A stretch of DNA of 64,000 nucleotides from an uncultured Lutimaribacter sp. (GTDB lineage Bacteria > Pseudomonadota > Alphaproteobacteria > Rhodobacterales > Rhodobacteraceae). The position numbers and the translations under genes are program-made. The notes beneath the pieces were generated by a model that ran no database searches, had not been told where the DNA came from, and saw only the letters and a program-made list of their open reading frames with translations. Positions within the stretch are counted from its first letter, which is position 1. Each line of letters begins with the position of its first letter. The stretch spans positions 1 through 64,000 of the forward strand of contig CAJXSO010000013.1 of the NCBI GenBank assembly GCA_913061505.1, in the 5' to 3' direction. Shown piece by piece: positions 17,670 to 26,431 of the stretch.

Positions 17670-18676
17670 TCGAGCAGCCTTTCCAGATCTTCGTCGCTTA
17701 GATCGACATGATAATAGAGTTTATAAAAGGCACGGGTATCAGCCCTTAGATCGGCCTGCCACAGCGTGGGGTACATCAGCCCGGCCATCCATTGCAGCCC
17801 CATCATACGGTTCAGCGAGGGTGGCCGGTCGATCCAGCCAAAGGGTGCTGTGGGCGACAGGTAAACGCGCCCTTCCTGCACCGCAGAGATGCCTTGCCAC
17901 AACGGATCGTCAAAGACCGACGCGAAAAAGTTGCGGTCCCATGTCACGATCGTATCGGGGTTGGCCACGATCACCTGTTCGATCGAGGCATTCACCAGCC
18001 CGCGTGTTGCGCCCCCGTCATCGGCCACGTTACGGCCCCCCGCCCGTTCGATGATTTCGGTGTTGATCGATCCTTTCATGCCTGTCTCTAGGCCTTTGGG
18101 GCCACGGGCCAGGTAGACACGGGGGCGCTGATTTTCGGGCACTTTAGCCAGCAGCGTATCAAGCCGGGCAAAGGTGGCCTCTACATCCTGTGCCAGGGCA
18201 TTGGCGCGCTCGGGCACGCCCAAAGCCTGGCCCAAGATACGCAGGGCCTGGGCGGTGTTTTCAAAGCGACCATCGATCAGCAGATAGGGAATGCCGGTTT
18301 GCTGTTGAACGCGATCGGCCAGGTCGATGTATGTGTCACGCACGCTGCCGAAATCGACAATCAGATCTGGCTTGATCTCAAGCACGCGTTCTAGGTTTGC
18401 CTCGCCGCCGCGCCCCGTCAGGCGGCCGGTTTCGGGAATATCGCGGTAAGGCGGGGCAATATAGGCGCGCTCTTCGGGGCGCAGGGCACGGGGCCAGCCG
18501 GTAAGTGCCTCGGGTTTCAGCACATAAACCAACACCGAGGCCGGAGGCCCCGCTGCAAAGACGGTATTCACCGTGTCTGGCACCGTCACCACACGGCCGG
18601 CGCTGTCGGTCACGCTGCGCGCATGGGCGGGCACCGCCAAAGCCAAAGCTGCAAGGAAGATCGCAAAAAAACGCAT
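17642..18676 (-). CDS. Periplasmic iron-siderophore/cobalamin-binding protein (FecB/BtuF class)
   Basis: This 344-residue class-III binding protein has a clear signal peptide (MRFFAIFLAALALAVPAHA). The fold signatures are DSAGRVVTVPDTVNTVFAAGP at the start of lobe 1, KPDLIVDFGSV and NPDTIVTWD, with a long central helix between the lobes. It is the first gene of the importer operon. I saw no confident cobalamin riboswitch or Fur/Irr box in the upstream region, so its ligand stays open. Confidence 0.88.
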   Translation of the reverse strand: MRFFAIFLAALALAVPAHARSVTDSAGRVVTVPDTVNTVFAAGPPASVLVYVLKPEALTGWPRALRPEERAYIAPPYRDIPETGRLTGRGGEANLERVLEIKPDLIVDFGSVRDTYIDLADRVQQQTGIPYLLIDGRFENTAQALRILGQALGVPERANALAQDVEATFARLDTLLAKVPENQRPRVYLARGPKGLETGMKGSINTEIIERAGGRNVADDGGATRGLVNASIEQVIVANPDTIVTWDRNFFASVFDDPLWQGISAVQEGRVYLSPTAPFGWIDRPPSLNRMMGLQWMAGLMYPTLWQADLRADTRAFYKLYYHVDLSDEDLERLLEWAKGRPPM

Positions 18677-19406
18677 GTCAGCCCCTGTTTATCGTGTCAA
18701 AACCACAGCCCACTGGCGCCCAGCCAACACCGCATTGGGCCAAGACGTGGCATAGGTGTGGTGGGTGGTGGAAAAGTGGCCCGCATCTCGCCCCAAGATA
18801 GTGCAGATTTCTGGAATTTCTGCATGAGAAAACCGGTTTTTGCCGGTTTCGTAAAGAAAGATCTGGGCAGGGGCGGCACGCTTGGGCCTACAAAAATACC
18901 CCGCGGCTGTGCCGGGCCGGTTTGGGCGCCTTAGCGATGGGCAAAATCGATGCCCCCAACAGCGATTGCGTTTTTTGCCCTGTTTTTCGCGGAAGCGAGG
19001 GAACTAAAAGTATAGGCGTGTATAGGCTTTTGTATCTAGTTTTGAATATCATTTGGGTTTTTAGTATCTTAAATTTCAAAAACAGGCGAAAAATAACTAA
19101 ATTTGAAATTTCAAATTGACACTTTTTAGCCAAGAATTTGGCCAATAAACCAACCCACACCGCCGCCACCAGGCATAATATTTAGAAAAATTTATTTTAT
19201 AATCAGATGCTTGGAAATCTCATCCAAAGCTATGCCACATATGTGCGATCGTGGCATTGATGTAATCTGTGAAAAACTGCGAAAATCTAAAAGGTATCGC
19301 GCAATACATACCAAATATATTTGCCCTGGTGTCAATCCGAACTTTACATTCACATTTCCGGCATCACTTTAATTGCAGAAAAATAAATTTCCAAAGGGAC
19401 GGGCCT
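18677..19406. other. Long AT-rich intergenic region
   Basis: These 730 bases separate the divergent FecB-like gene and the secreted-protein gene, and I recognise no gene in them. The first part, nearer the fecB-like gene, contains a hairpin TGCAGA...TCTGCA (802-824 within the 18 kb block, i.e. 18802-18824) followed by AAACCGG...CCGGTTT (18830-18849). The part from about 19000 is markedly AT-rich and holds an 18-bp perfect palindrome (19100-19117) overlapping a TTGACA box. A small open frame on the minus strand (18888-19169) has no ribosome site or protein-like composition and was not accepted. The drop in G+C could mean foreign DNA or a large regulatory region. Confidence 0.5.
19100..19121 (+). 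promoter_or_regulatory. 18-bp perfect palindrome overlapping a TTGACA -35 box
   Basis: AATTTGAAATTTCAAATT (19100-19117) is its own reverse complement, and its last two bases begin TTGACA (19116-19121), a consensus -35 hexamer. No good -10 follows at the ideal spacing (the best is near CAATAA, 19143-19148), so promoter activity is tentative. The layout suits a repressor or activator site about 290 bp upstream of the gene at 19407. Confidence 0.4.
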
Positions 19407-20789
19407 ATGAAAAAACTGATTACTGCCGCGGCTTGTTTGGCAATGTCGGCGGCCCCTGCTGCCGCGAACGACGATTTTGTCAAAGGTCTGATGGGCGTTA
19501 TGATTGGCGCCGCGATTGCCAACCAGGGAAATGCCAACACGCGCACCCGCAGTGCCGCGCCCAGTGGTGGCGGTGTGTCTTCGGCCGAGCGGCAGAAAAA
19601 CAAAGAAAGCCAAGAGGCGCTGAATTACTTTGGTTTTGATGCCGGCGTGCCCGATGGTGTGCTAGGCCGCAAAAGCCGCACAGCTGTTTCGCAAATGCAG
19701 GCCTGTTTGAACCGCCCCATCACCGGCCAGCTGGATGCATTTGAGGCGCAATTCTTGAAGAATTCGTATTTCAAGGCGCAGGCAGGGGGCAATGAAACCC
19801 TGCGTTTGGTGGCCAGCAAGCCCAATGGGTATTGTGGTGTATTGCAGCAATATCACCTGGAATTAACCCAACCGGCGCAGCCCGCACAGCCGGCACAGCC
19901 CGCACAGGCCGCCCAGCCCGTGGCGCAGGCCCCCGCCCCGCGCGTGGCCACCCAGCAAAACACCACCGTTGTTTTGAACCAGCAAACCACCCAGACGAAT
20001 AACGTGGTGGTGGTTGTAGATGCCGAGCTGCAAACCAAATTCGATTTGATGGTAACGCAGCTGAAATTGCTCGAGCAGATCCAGGCGCATATCGATGCCA
20101 AAGTTACCAACGAGGCCAGCCGCCGCAAACTGGCCACGGTGATGGAGCGTATGGGCCAATTGCGCGGCATGATCCGCGAGATAAAGCAAGAAACCAAGGG
20201 CAAATACGGCACGCCCATCAAGCCAACCAATGCCAATCTGGGCGTTACGGCTGTGAAAGCCAGCGAGGTATTTCCGCGTGTGCCCTATTACATTCCGGGC
20301 ACCGATGAAACCGGCGAACTGTGGGTCAAGCCCTATGTCACCGATGATGGCCGCCTGATGTATGATTTCAATTTCGTTGCAGCGGTTTCTGATTTTGAGC
20401 GCATCAAAGACACGATCGAGATGACATCGGAAAACGTGCGCGATGTGGCCGCGGCCTTGGTGAAGGTCACAGAATGGAGCGATCTTGCCCTGTCAAAAGG
20501 GATGCGCCGGCGCTATGAAAAATCGGCTGTATGTTTTCCCCAAGAGATGTGCGGAAAAACCGAAGCGGGCAATAATTCGGCCGAAGTGATCTTTATGCTT
20601 TACGAAGACGGCAGCACCGCCGCACGCCTGCAGGAAAACAAAGGGCGCTTCCGTTCAGGCTATAACCTGTCGGTGGAAAGCGGCCTGCTGTTGTCGGCCT
20701 ATATGGATTATATGGCCGAAGTTGGTGAAAAAGAGTTTGAAGCCAACACTATGACCGATAGCGACCTAGACAATATGTTCAAAGACTAG
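19407..20789 (+). CDS. Secreted protein with a peptidoglycan-binding-like domain and PAQ-repeat linker
   Basis: This exported protein of about 460 residues has an unknown role. A signal peptide (MKKLITAAACLAMSAAPAAA) is followed by a segment resembling the three-helix peptidoglycan-binding fold (roughly residues 70-125: EALNYFGFDAGVPDGVLGRK, then a C-terminal ITGQLD turn). Next come a low-complexity Pro-Ala-Gln repeat (about 156-170), a Gln/Thr/Val-rich patch, a predicted helical region (about 210-260), and a C-terminal domain of about 190 residues that I do not recognise. ATG 19407 follows AAAGGGA; upstream starts lack ribosome sites and would bury the signal peptide. It stands alone downstream of an AT-rich leader. 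A periplasmic, wall-associated role is inferred. Confidence 0.7.
   Translation: MKKLITAAACLAMSAAPAAANDDFVKGLMGVMIGAAIANQGNANTRTRSAAPSGGGVSSAERQKNKESQEALNYFGFDAGVPDGVLGRKSRTAVSQMQACLNRPITGQLDAFEAQFLKNSYFKAQAGGNETLRLVASKPNGYCGVLQQYHLELTQPAQPAQPAQPAQAAQPVAQAPAPRVATQQNTTVVLNQQTTQTNNVVVVVDAELQTKFDLMVTQLKLLEQIQAHIDAKVTNEASRRKLATVMERMGQLRGMIREIKQETKGKYGTPIKPTNANLGVTAVKASEVFPRVPYYIPGTDETGELWVKPYVTDDGRLMYDFNFVAAVSDFERIKDTIEMTSENVRDVAAALVKVTEWSDLALSKGMRRRYEKSAVCFPQEMCGKTEAGNNSAEVIFMLYEDGSTAARLQENKGRFRSGYNLSVESGLLLSAYMDYMAEVGEKEFEANTMTDSDLDNMFKD
19872..19907 (+). repeat. In-frame 9-bp tandem repeat (Pro-Ala-Gln)4
   Basis: Four near-identical 9-base units of the CCGGCACAG/CCCGCACAG type encode Pro-Ala-Gln four times in the linker of the secreted protein; a degenerate fifth unit (Ala-Ala-Gln) follows. 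Such runs act as flexible spacers and may vary in copy number between strains. Confidence 0.85.
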
Positions 20790-20810
20790 GGCGCAATTGG
20801 CCCGCGGTTT

Positions 20811-22496
20811 TTAGGTGGCGCTGTGGTGAATATGATCTAGCGCTGCCTCTATCGTTGGGGCGTGTTGGGCCAAAGGCGGGCGCAGCCCATGTGTGTAAAG
20901 CGTGGCGCGCATTTCAGTGCTGGTGCCCGCCAGCCACAGGGCGGTGCCGCGCCGCTGGGCCTTTTGTGCCAGGCCGGCGATCATATGCGCGCCCGATGCA
21001 TCTAGAAATGGCACTGCGCTGAAATCAATCACCAGCGCGCGGTGGGTGTCGTGGATGTTATCCAGCACGCTGCCAATGGTGGCGCTGGCCCCGAAAAACA
21101 GCGCCCCTTTGATGCGGTAAACCACGATCTCGCTATCGCTGGGGTCTAGCGGCGGGCTGTCTTGGCCTGCCTCGCTGGCCAGCGGCGGGGCCAGCTTTGC
21201 CACTGCGGTGGTGCGGCTCATGCGGTGGATAAACAGCACCGAACCCAAGGCCAGCCCCACCACAATGGCCTCGGTCAGATCGCGGAAAATGGTTAGCAAA
21301 AACGTGGCTGCCAGCACCACAGCCTCACCCCAGCCCGAGCGCAGCAAAACGCCAATTGCGTGGCTTTCCACCATATTCCAGGCCACCACAGCCAACACAC
21401 CGGCCAGTGCGGCCAGCGGTATGTAGCCGGCCAAGGGTGCTGCAAACACCATGAACAGCAAGATAAACAGCGCATGCAGCATGCCCGCCACCGGCCCATG
21501 CGCCCCCGCCCGCACGTTTGTGGCAGTGCGCGCGATGGTGCCGGTGACACAAAAGCCACCAAAAACCGCCGCGCCCATATTGGCAACGCCCTGCGCCACC
21601 AATTCGCAATTCGATCGGTGCTGCCGCCCTGTCATGCCGTCGGCAACCACCGCCGACAGCAGCGATTCAATCGCGCCCAGCAGCGTGAACGACACCGCAG
21701 CGGGGAAAACCTGTTGCAGTTTTTCCAGCGAAAATTCCGGCAAATGCGGCTTTGGCAGGCCCGATGGAATGCCGCCGAACTGGCTGGAAATGGTGGCAAT
21801 AGGCAGGTTGAACGCAGCGCAGGCGATTGCCGCTGCCGTCACCGCCACCAGCATGGCCGGCCAGCGGGGCTGCCACCGCCGCAGGGCACTAATGGCCACA
21901 ATAGTGCCTGCCGCCACCGCAGCAGCGCTGGGCGATACCGTGCCGCGTGCGCCCCATAACGCCTGCAGCTTTTGCAGCAATGGCCCCGGCTCGTGCGCCA
22001 AATGCAGGCCCAATAACGGCTTTATCTGGCTGGCAAAGATGATCACCGCGATACCGGCGGTAAAGCCCACTGTTACAGGGAACGGGATGAATTTGATGAA
22101 ACTGCCCAGCCGCAGCGCCCCCAGCGCTGCCAGCATCAGGCCGGAAAGAAACGTGGCCAGTATAACGCCTGACATGCCGTGTTGTGCAGCGGTGGCCGCG
22201 ACCAAGATAATGAACGCCCCCGCTGGTCCACCAACCTGAAACCGCGATCCGCCCAGCGCCGAAACCAAAAACCCCCCAACAATGGCGGTATAAAGGCCCT
22301 GCGCAGGCGTTGCGCCCGAAGCAATGGCAATCGCCATAGATAGCGGCAGCGCCACAATGGCCACCGTTAGCCCGGCTATGGCATCGCGGCGCAATTCGGC
22401 TGCGCCATATCCTTCGCGCAGGACGGTGATAAGCTTGGGTGTAAACAGCGCGGCGAAACTGGGCCGTGTGTAAGGCGATATTTCATGCTGTTGCAT
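20811..22496 (-). CDS. SulP-family anion transporter with STAS domain
   Basis: This inner-membrane transporter of about 561 residues has a hydrophobic SLC26/SulP core of 10-14 helices (residues about 35-410), opening with the family stretch DAIAGLTVAIVALPLSMAIAIASG and TPAQGLYTAIVGG, and a cytoplasmic STAS domain at the C-terminus (about 430-550, with VIDFSAVPFLDASGAHMI). Family members move sulfate, bicarbonate or other anions with protons or sodium. ATG 22496 was preferred to 22526 because an AGGTG-like site precedes it. There is no adjacent carbonic anhydrase or sulfate-assimilation gene to define the substrate. Confidence 0.9.
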   Translation of the reverse strand: MQQHEISPYTRPSFAALFTPKLITVLREGYGAAELRRDAIAGLTVAIVALPLSMAIAIASGATPAQGLYTAIVGGFLVSALGGSRFQVGGPAGAFIILVAATAAQHGMSGVILATFLSGLMLAALGALRLGSFIKFIPFPVTVGFTAGIAVIIFASQIKPLLGLHLAHEPGPLLQKLQALWGARGTVSPSAAAVAAGTIVAISALRRWQPRWPAMLVAVTAAAIACAAFNLPIATISSQFGGIPSGLPKPHLPEFSLEKLQQVFPAAVSFTLLGAIESLLSAVVADGMTGRQHRSNCELVAQGVANMGAAVFGGFCVTGTIARTATNVRAGAHGPVAGMLHALFILLFMVFAAPLAGYIPLAALAGVLAVVAWNMVESHAIGVLLRSGWGEAVVLAATFLLTIFRDLTEAIVVGLALGSVLFIHRMSRTTAVAKLAPPLASEAGQDSPPLDPSDSEIVVYRIKGALFFGASATIGSVLDNIHDTHRALVIDFSAVPFLDASGAHMIAGLAQKAQRRGTALWLAGTSTEMRATLYTHGLRPPLAQHAPTIEAALDHIHHSAT

Positions 22497-22573
22497 GGGG
22501 CCGCACCTAAGTTGCGATTGCCCCATGTAAGGCAGGCGGCGTGCCCAGTGTCAAACGCAATTCTGCATAGGCC

Positions 22574-22990
22574 TTAGGCCTGCTGTTTTTTCCCGGTGAT
22601 CGACAGCACGCCATTGACCTTGGCGCCGAAATCTATCGCCACCTCTTGCGCGCCAATATCGGCCTGCACCTCGGCGCCTGCGCTGATCGATAGCGTATAG
22701 GCCGAGATAGAGCCGTTTACCGTGCCTTCGATTGTCACATGGCGGGCGCGAATATTGCCGGTGATCTTGCCCGTCTTGGTCAAGATAATCGTGTCGGCGG
22801 TTAAATCGCCCACGATCGTGCCGCCAAAATCAACGATGCCATCGCTGGTCCAGTTGCCCTCGATTCTGATGCCGTCATGCAGCACCGAACGGCGCGGGTC
22901 GGCGGCTGGGGCTGCAAAGGACACTGGCTGTGTTGCTGCGCCAAGGGTGGTTTGGCCTGTGTTAGGCTCGCTTTTGGGCTTGCTGAACAT
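22574..22990 (-). CDS. Bactofilin (polymer-forming cytoskeletal protein)
   Basis: This 138-residue bactofilin has a short disordered N-terminus followed by the right-handed beta-helix built from repeated hydrophobic-Gly turns (IEGNWTSDGIVDFGGTIVGDL, then GKITGNIRARHVTIEGTVNGS and AGAEVQADIGAQ). Bactofilins polymerise without nucleotide and scaffold cell-shape, stalk or chromosome-segregation factors in alphaproteobacteria. It is encoded alone, without the M23 peptidase often found beside bactofilin genes. Confidence 0.9.
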   Translation of the reverse strand: MFSKPKSEPNTGQTTLGAATQPVSFAAPAADPRRSVLHDGIRIEGNWTSDGIVDFGGTIVGDLTADTIILTKTGKITGNIRARHVTIEGTVNGSISAYTLSISAGAEVQADIGAQEVAIDFGAKVNGVLSITGKKQQA

Positions 22991-23223
22991 CGCTATTCTC
23001 TTCCGCTGTGGGCAGTTTCAGATGCGCCGATTGTTGGCGATGGTCAAGCGCTGCTGGGGCGCCGGGCCGCCCTGCGACGCGAAAGATAGGCTTTCTATAC
23101 CGAAGAACCTGCCTTGCTCAGGGGGCTGGCCGAATTGGCGGCTGTTGCACATATGGTGCTTGAACTGCAAAATTCCTGCATATATCTGTGAATGAGCGGA
23201 AATTATGCACTAGGGCAAATATT

Positions 23224-23931
23224 TTGCAAAGTATCGGCGATGCCCTGCAGCTGGCGCTACATCTTGTTTTGTCAGGCGATGCAGATTTGGTGGAAATTGT
23301 GCTGCTGTCTGTGCAAGTCAGCATTACCGCCAGCGTGGTTGCGCTGACCATTGGCTTGCCTATTGGCGCCTTGGTGGCTGTGGCACGGTTTCGTGGCCGT
23401 AGCGCGGTGCTGGTGGTGATGAATGCGCTTATGGGGCTGCCGCCGGTTGTTGTGGGCTTGCTGGTGTATTTGCACCTGTCACGCTCGGGGCCGCTGGGGT
23501 TTTTGGGGCTGCTTTACACGCCCACGGCGATGATTATTGCCCAAACCATTTTGATCACGCCCATCGTGGCGGCCCTATCGCGCCAGCTGATCGAAGACCT
23601 GCACGCAGAATATGCGCCGCTGTTCCGCTCGCTTTGCCTGACGCGGCTGCAAACCATGCGCGCCTTGCTGTGGGATGCGCGCTATTCGCTGATAACGGTT
23701 GGTTTGGCGGGCTTTGGCCGCGCTGTGGCCGAGGTGGGCGCGGTGATTATCGTAGGCGGCAATATCGATCATTTGACGCGCGTGATGACAACGGCGATTG
23801 CGTTGGAAACATCCAAGGGCGAGCTGGCCCTGGCCCTGGCATTGGGCATGATTTTGCTGGTTTTGGCCTTGTTGGTAAATGGCGCGGTGCAGGCTGTGCG
23901 CCTTGGTGCGCAAAGGCAGGCCTATGTCTAG
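23224..23931 (+). CDS. tupB: Tungstate ABC transporter permease (TupB-like)
   Basis: This permease of about 235 residues has five to six membrane segments and the ModB/TupB EAA region (SLCLTRLQTMRALLWDARYSL, then GFGRAVAEVGAVIIVGGNI). The GFGRAVAEVGA and LMGLPPVVVGL stretches fit TupB/ModB-type permeases. I place the start at TTG 23224, eight bases after AGGG (23212-23215), because the GTG at 23188 has no ribosome site and gives a longer N-terminus than usual; the start is uncertain. It overlaps the ATPase gene by eight bases in a B-C-A operon. Confidence 0.82.
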   Translation: MQSIGDALQLALHLVLSGDADLVEIVLLSVQVSITASVVALTIGLPIGALVAVARFRGRSAVLVVMNALMGLPPVVVGLLVYLHLSRSGPLGFLGLLYTPTAMIIAQTILITPIVAALSRQLIEDLHAEYAPLFRSLCLTRLQTMRALLWDARYSLITVGLAGFGRAVAEVGAVIIVGGNIDHLTRVMTTAIALETSKGELALALALGMILLVLALLVNGAVQAVRLGAQRQAYV

Positions 23932-24631
23932 GGCGCAGACAGGTTTGATTATGCGCGATGTGGGCCTGTGCTTTGGGCAGGTCACGGTGTTGCGCGGGCT
24001 AAACCTGGCCCTGCCCGCCCGCGGCTGCACCATGATCATGGGGGCAAATGGTGCTGGCAAAAGCAAGCTGCTGCAGCTGATCCACGGCTTGGTTGCGCCC
24101 AGCACCGGTACTGTTTTCTGGGGTGATACACCCGCGGTGCAGGCCACGCGCCGGCAGGCGATGGTGTTTCAAAAGCCTGTTTTGCTGCGCCGCTCTGTGG
24201 CGGCAAATATCGAATTCGTGCTTGATGCCCGCGGTCAGCCCCGCGAGCAGTGCCAGTATTGGCTGGATCATGTGGGTTTGGCCCACAAGGCCCGCCAGCC
24301 CGCGCGGCTGTTATCGGGGGGCGAGGCGCAGCGCCTTGCCTTGGCCCGTGCCTTGGCCACCCGGCCCGAGGTGCTGTTTCTCGACGAACCCACCGCCAGC
24401 CTAGACCCGGCTTCGGTGCTGGCGATCGAGGCGATTGTGCGCCAGGCCAAAGACGCCGGCACCCGGGTTATTTTTGTATCACATGATATCGGCCAAGCCC
24501 GGCGCATGGCCGACGAGGTGGTATTTCTGGCAAGCGGTGAAATCGTCGAACACACACCCGCCGGGCAGTTTTTCAACCAACCCCGCAGCACTGCTGCGAG
24601 ACATTACCTGGATGGCAAAATTATTGCCTGA
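23924..24631 (+). CDS. tupC: Tungstate ABC transporter ATP-binding protein (TupC-like)
   Basis: This ATPase of about 235 residues has Walker A GANGAGKSK (Lys where Thr or Ser usually stands after GKS), signature LSGGEAQR, Walker B VLFLDEPTASLD and switch His in FVSHDIGQA. It is short, with no C-terminal molybdate-binding (TOBE) domain, as is usual for TupC. ATG 23924 lies inside the end of tupB; the longer frame from 23879 lacks support. It energises the TupB permease. Confidence 0.85.
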   Translation: MSRAQTGLIMRDVGLCFGQVTVLRGLNLALPARGCTMIMGANGAGKSKLLQLIHGLVAPSTGTVFWGDTPAVQATRRQAMVFQKPVLLRRSVAANIEFVLDARGQPREQCQYWLDHVGLAHKARQPARLLSGGEAQRLALARALATRPEVLFLDEPTASLDPASVLAIEAIVRQAKDAGTRVIFVSHDIGQARRMADEVVFLASGEIVEHTPAGQFFNQPRSTAARHYLDGKIIA

Positions 24632-24655
24632 TTTCATATACCTAAGGAGGGAAAA

Positions 24656-25468
24656 ATGAAGACCAAACTTACCGCAATGGCCATGGCTGTTCTGATCAGT
24701 GGGGGCGCGTGGGCCCAAGAGCAGATCATCGTTCAATCAACCACCTCGACCGCCAACTCGGGCCTTTACGATTATCTGTTGCCGATCTTTCAGGGCAAAA
24801 CCGGTATTCAGGTAAATGTGGTTGCCGTGGGCACGGGCCAGGCGATCAAAAATGCGCAAAACTGCGATGGCGATGTGCTGCTGGTGCATGCCAAAGCATC
24901 TGAACAAAAATTTGTCGATGCGGGCTATGGCACCCAGCGCACCGATTTGATGTATAATGATTTCGTCATCGTTGGCCCGCAAAGCGACCCGGCCGGCGTA
25001 AGCGGCATGACAGATGCGCAGGCCGCTTTGGCCAAAATCGCTGGCAGCGGGGCGCTGTTTGCCTCGCGTGGCGATGACAGCGGCACCCATAAGAAAGAGC
25101 TGGCTTTGTGGAAAACCAGCGGCGTAAACCCTGCCGAGGGCAGCGGCGCATGGTATCGTGAAACCGGGTCTGGCATGGGCGCTACGCTGAATGCAGGCAT
25201 TGGCATGGGTGCCTATGTGATGACCGACCGCGCCACCTGGATCAAATTTGCCAACAAGCAAGATTACACCGTTCAGGTGCAGGGCGATGAAGACATGTTC
25301 AACCAATATGGCGTGATCCCGGTGAACCCGGAAAAATGCCCAAGTGTAAAAGTTGAGCCAGCCAAAACCTTTGCCGATTGGTTGGTGTCCGAGGAAGGGC
25401 AGCAAGCGATTGCGGCATATCAGGTATCGGGGCAGCAGTTATTCTTCCCCAACGCGCCAAAAAACTGA
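24656..25468 (+). CDS. tupA: Tungstate-binding periplasmic protein (TupA-like)
   Basis: This 270-residue binding protein has a signal peptide (MKTKLTAMAMAVLISGGAWA). The TupA hallmark STTSTANSGLYDYLLPIF begins the mature chain, and the oxyanion-binding loop with RGDDSGTHKKEL is present, as is a conserved GSGMGATLNAG. A strong ribosome site (AAGGAGG) precedes ATG 24656, and a 9-bp hairpin follows the stop, consistent with high expression. TupABC imports tungstate for tungsto- or molybdoenzymes. Confidence 0.9.
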   Translation: MKTKLTAMAMAVLISGGAWAQEQIIVQSTTSTANSGLYDYLLPIFQGKTGIQVNVVAVGTGQAIKNAQNCDGDVLLVHAKASEQKFVDAGYGTQRTDLMYNDFVIVGPQSDPAGVSGMTDAQAALAKIAGSGALFASRGDDSGTHKKELALWKTSGVNPAEGSGAWYRETGSGMGATLNAGIGMGAYVMTDRATWIKFANKQDYTVQVQGDEDMFNQYGVIPVNPEKCPSVKVEPAKTFADWLVSEEGQQAIAAYQVSGQQLFFPNAPKN

Positions 25469-25489
25469 TATCTATACTGTAATCTACAG

Positions 25490-25512
25490 GGGGCAGGCGC
25501 ACTGCCTGCCCC
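25490..25512 (+). terminator. Hairpin after tupA
   Basis: GGGGCAGGC and GCCTGCCCC form a perfect 9-bp stem with a five-base loop, 21 bases after the tupA stop and 19 before the next start. No uridine run follows. It may protect the tupA message or attenuate transcription into the regulator gene. Confidence 0.6.
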
Positions 25513-25531
25513 AAGCCCGCGACAGAAAGAC

Positions 25532-26431
25532 ATGACAGAGCCAAACTTGACCGACCATGAATATTTGACTGTCAAAGAATTGGCACATCTGTTGCGGTTG
25601 AAAGAACGCAAGATCTACGATTTGGCGGCCTCGGGGCAGGTGCCCTGCTCTAAGGCGACGGGCAAGCTGCTGTTTCCTGCCAGCGAAATTCGCGCCTGGA
25701 TCAACCGCGCGCGCACCCAGCCCTTAAATCCCGATACAAAGGCCGATTTGCCGCGCCCAAGCATTTTCTTGGGCAGCCATGACCCGCTGTTGGATTGGGC
25801 CATTCGCCAATCGCGCTGCGGGCTGGCCAGTTTTTACGATGGCTCTATGGATGGGCTAGAACGCTTTGCCCGATTTGGCGGGGTGGCTGCGGGCCTGCAT
25901 TTGCTAGATGCCACAACTGGCGCCTGGAACACCACCGCTGTGGCGCAGCGTGTGGGCCAGCAAAATACGGCATTGATCGGGTTTGCAGCCCGCCAGCGCG
26001 GCATCGTCTATCGTGCGGGTGCAAAAGCGCCCAGCAGTTTGGCCGATCTGGCTGGCATGCGGTTTGTGCCGCGGCAAACCGGCTCGGGCGCAGACCGGCT
26101 GTTTTGGCATTTGGTGCAGGCGCAGGGGTTAGACATGACCGCGTTAGAGCTGGCCGAGGTGGCGCGCACCGAAGACGAGGCCGTAGATGCCGTGCGCCGC
26201 GGTGATGCCGAAGCAACCTTTGGGCTGGCGGCGGTGGCCGATACATTTGGCCTGCAGTTCTTGCCGCTTATCACCGAAGAATATGCCATCTTGGTTGATC
26301 GCAAAGCATGGTTTGAACCTGCGATGCAGGGGCTGTTCAGCTTTTGCCAATCGGATGCCTTTGCAAAACGCGCAGCCGCGATGCCGGGCTACGATATGGC
26401 CCCACTGGGCCAGGTTTTGTGGAACGCCTAA
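25532..26431 (+). CDS. One-component regulator: excisionase-like helix-turn-helix plus binding-protein-like domain
   Basis: This 299-residue protein has an N-terminal MerR/excisionase-type helix-turn-helix (about residues 10-60, YLTVKELAHLLRLKERKIY, then ending AWINRAR). A domain resembling a type-II periplasmic binding protein follows without a signal peptide (about 80-295, including GSHDPLLDWA, FVPRQTGSGADRLFW and AAVADTFGLQFLPL). Such proteins occur beside molybdate and tungstate transporter genes and are thought to sense the oxyanion directly. Its place after tupA supports control of the tup operon. Its stop overlaps the convergent TetR-like gene by four bases. Confidence 0.8.
   Translation: MTEPNLTDHEYLTVKELAHLLRLKERKIYDLAASGQVPCSKATGKLLFPASEIRAWINRARTQPLNPDTKADLPRPSIFLGSHDPLLDWAIRQSRCGLASFYDGSMDGLERFARFGGVAAGLHLLDATTGAWNTTAVAQRVGQQNTALIGFAARQRGIVYRAGAKAPSSLADLAGMRFVPRQTGSGADRLFWHLVQAQGLDMTALELAEVARTEDEAVDAVRRGDAEATFGLAAVADTFGLQFLPLITEEYAILVDRKAWFEPAMQGLFSFCQSDAFAKRAAAMPGYDMAPLGQVLWNA

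Noticed and set aside
18677-18900. Possible cobalamin riboswitch upstream of the FecB/BtuF-like gene
   Set aside because: Fragments such as GGTGG and CCCGCA occur, but only on the plus strand, opposite to the gene. On the coding strand I found no convincing B12 box or ordered core.
18888-19169. 93-residue minus-strand open frame in the AT-rich gap
   Set aside because: No ribosome site, no recognisable family, and it overlaps the palindrome/promoter region. Its Lys/Ile/Phe-rich composition simply mirrors the AT-rich DNA.
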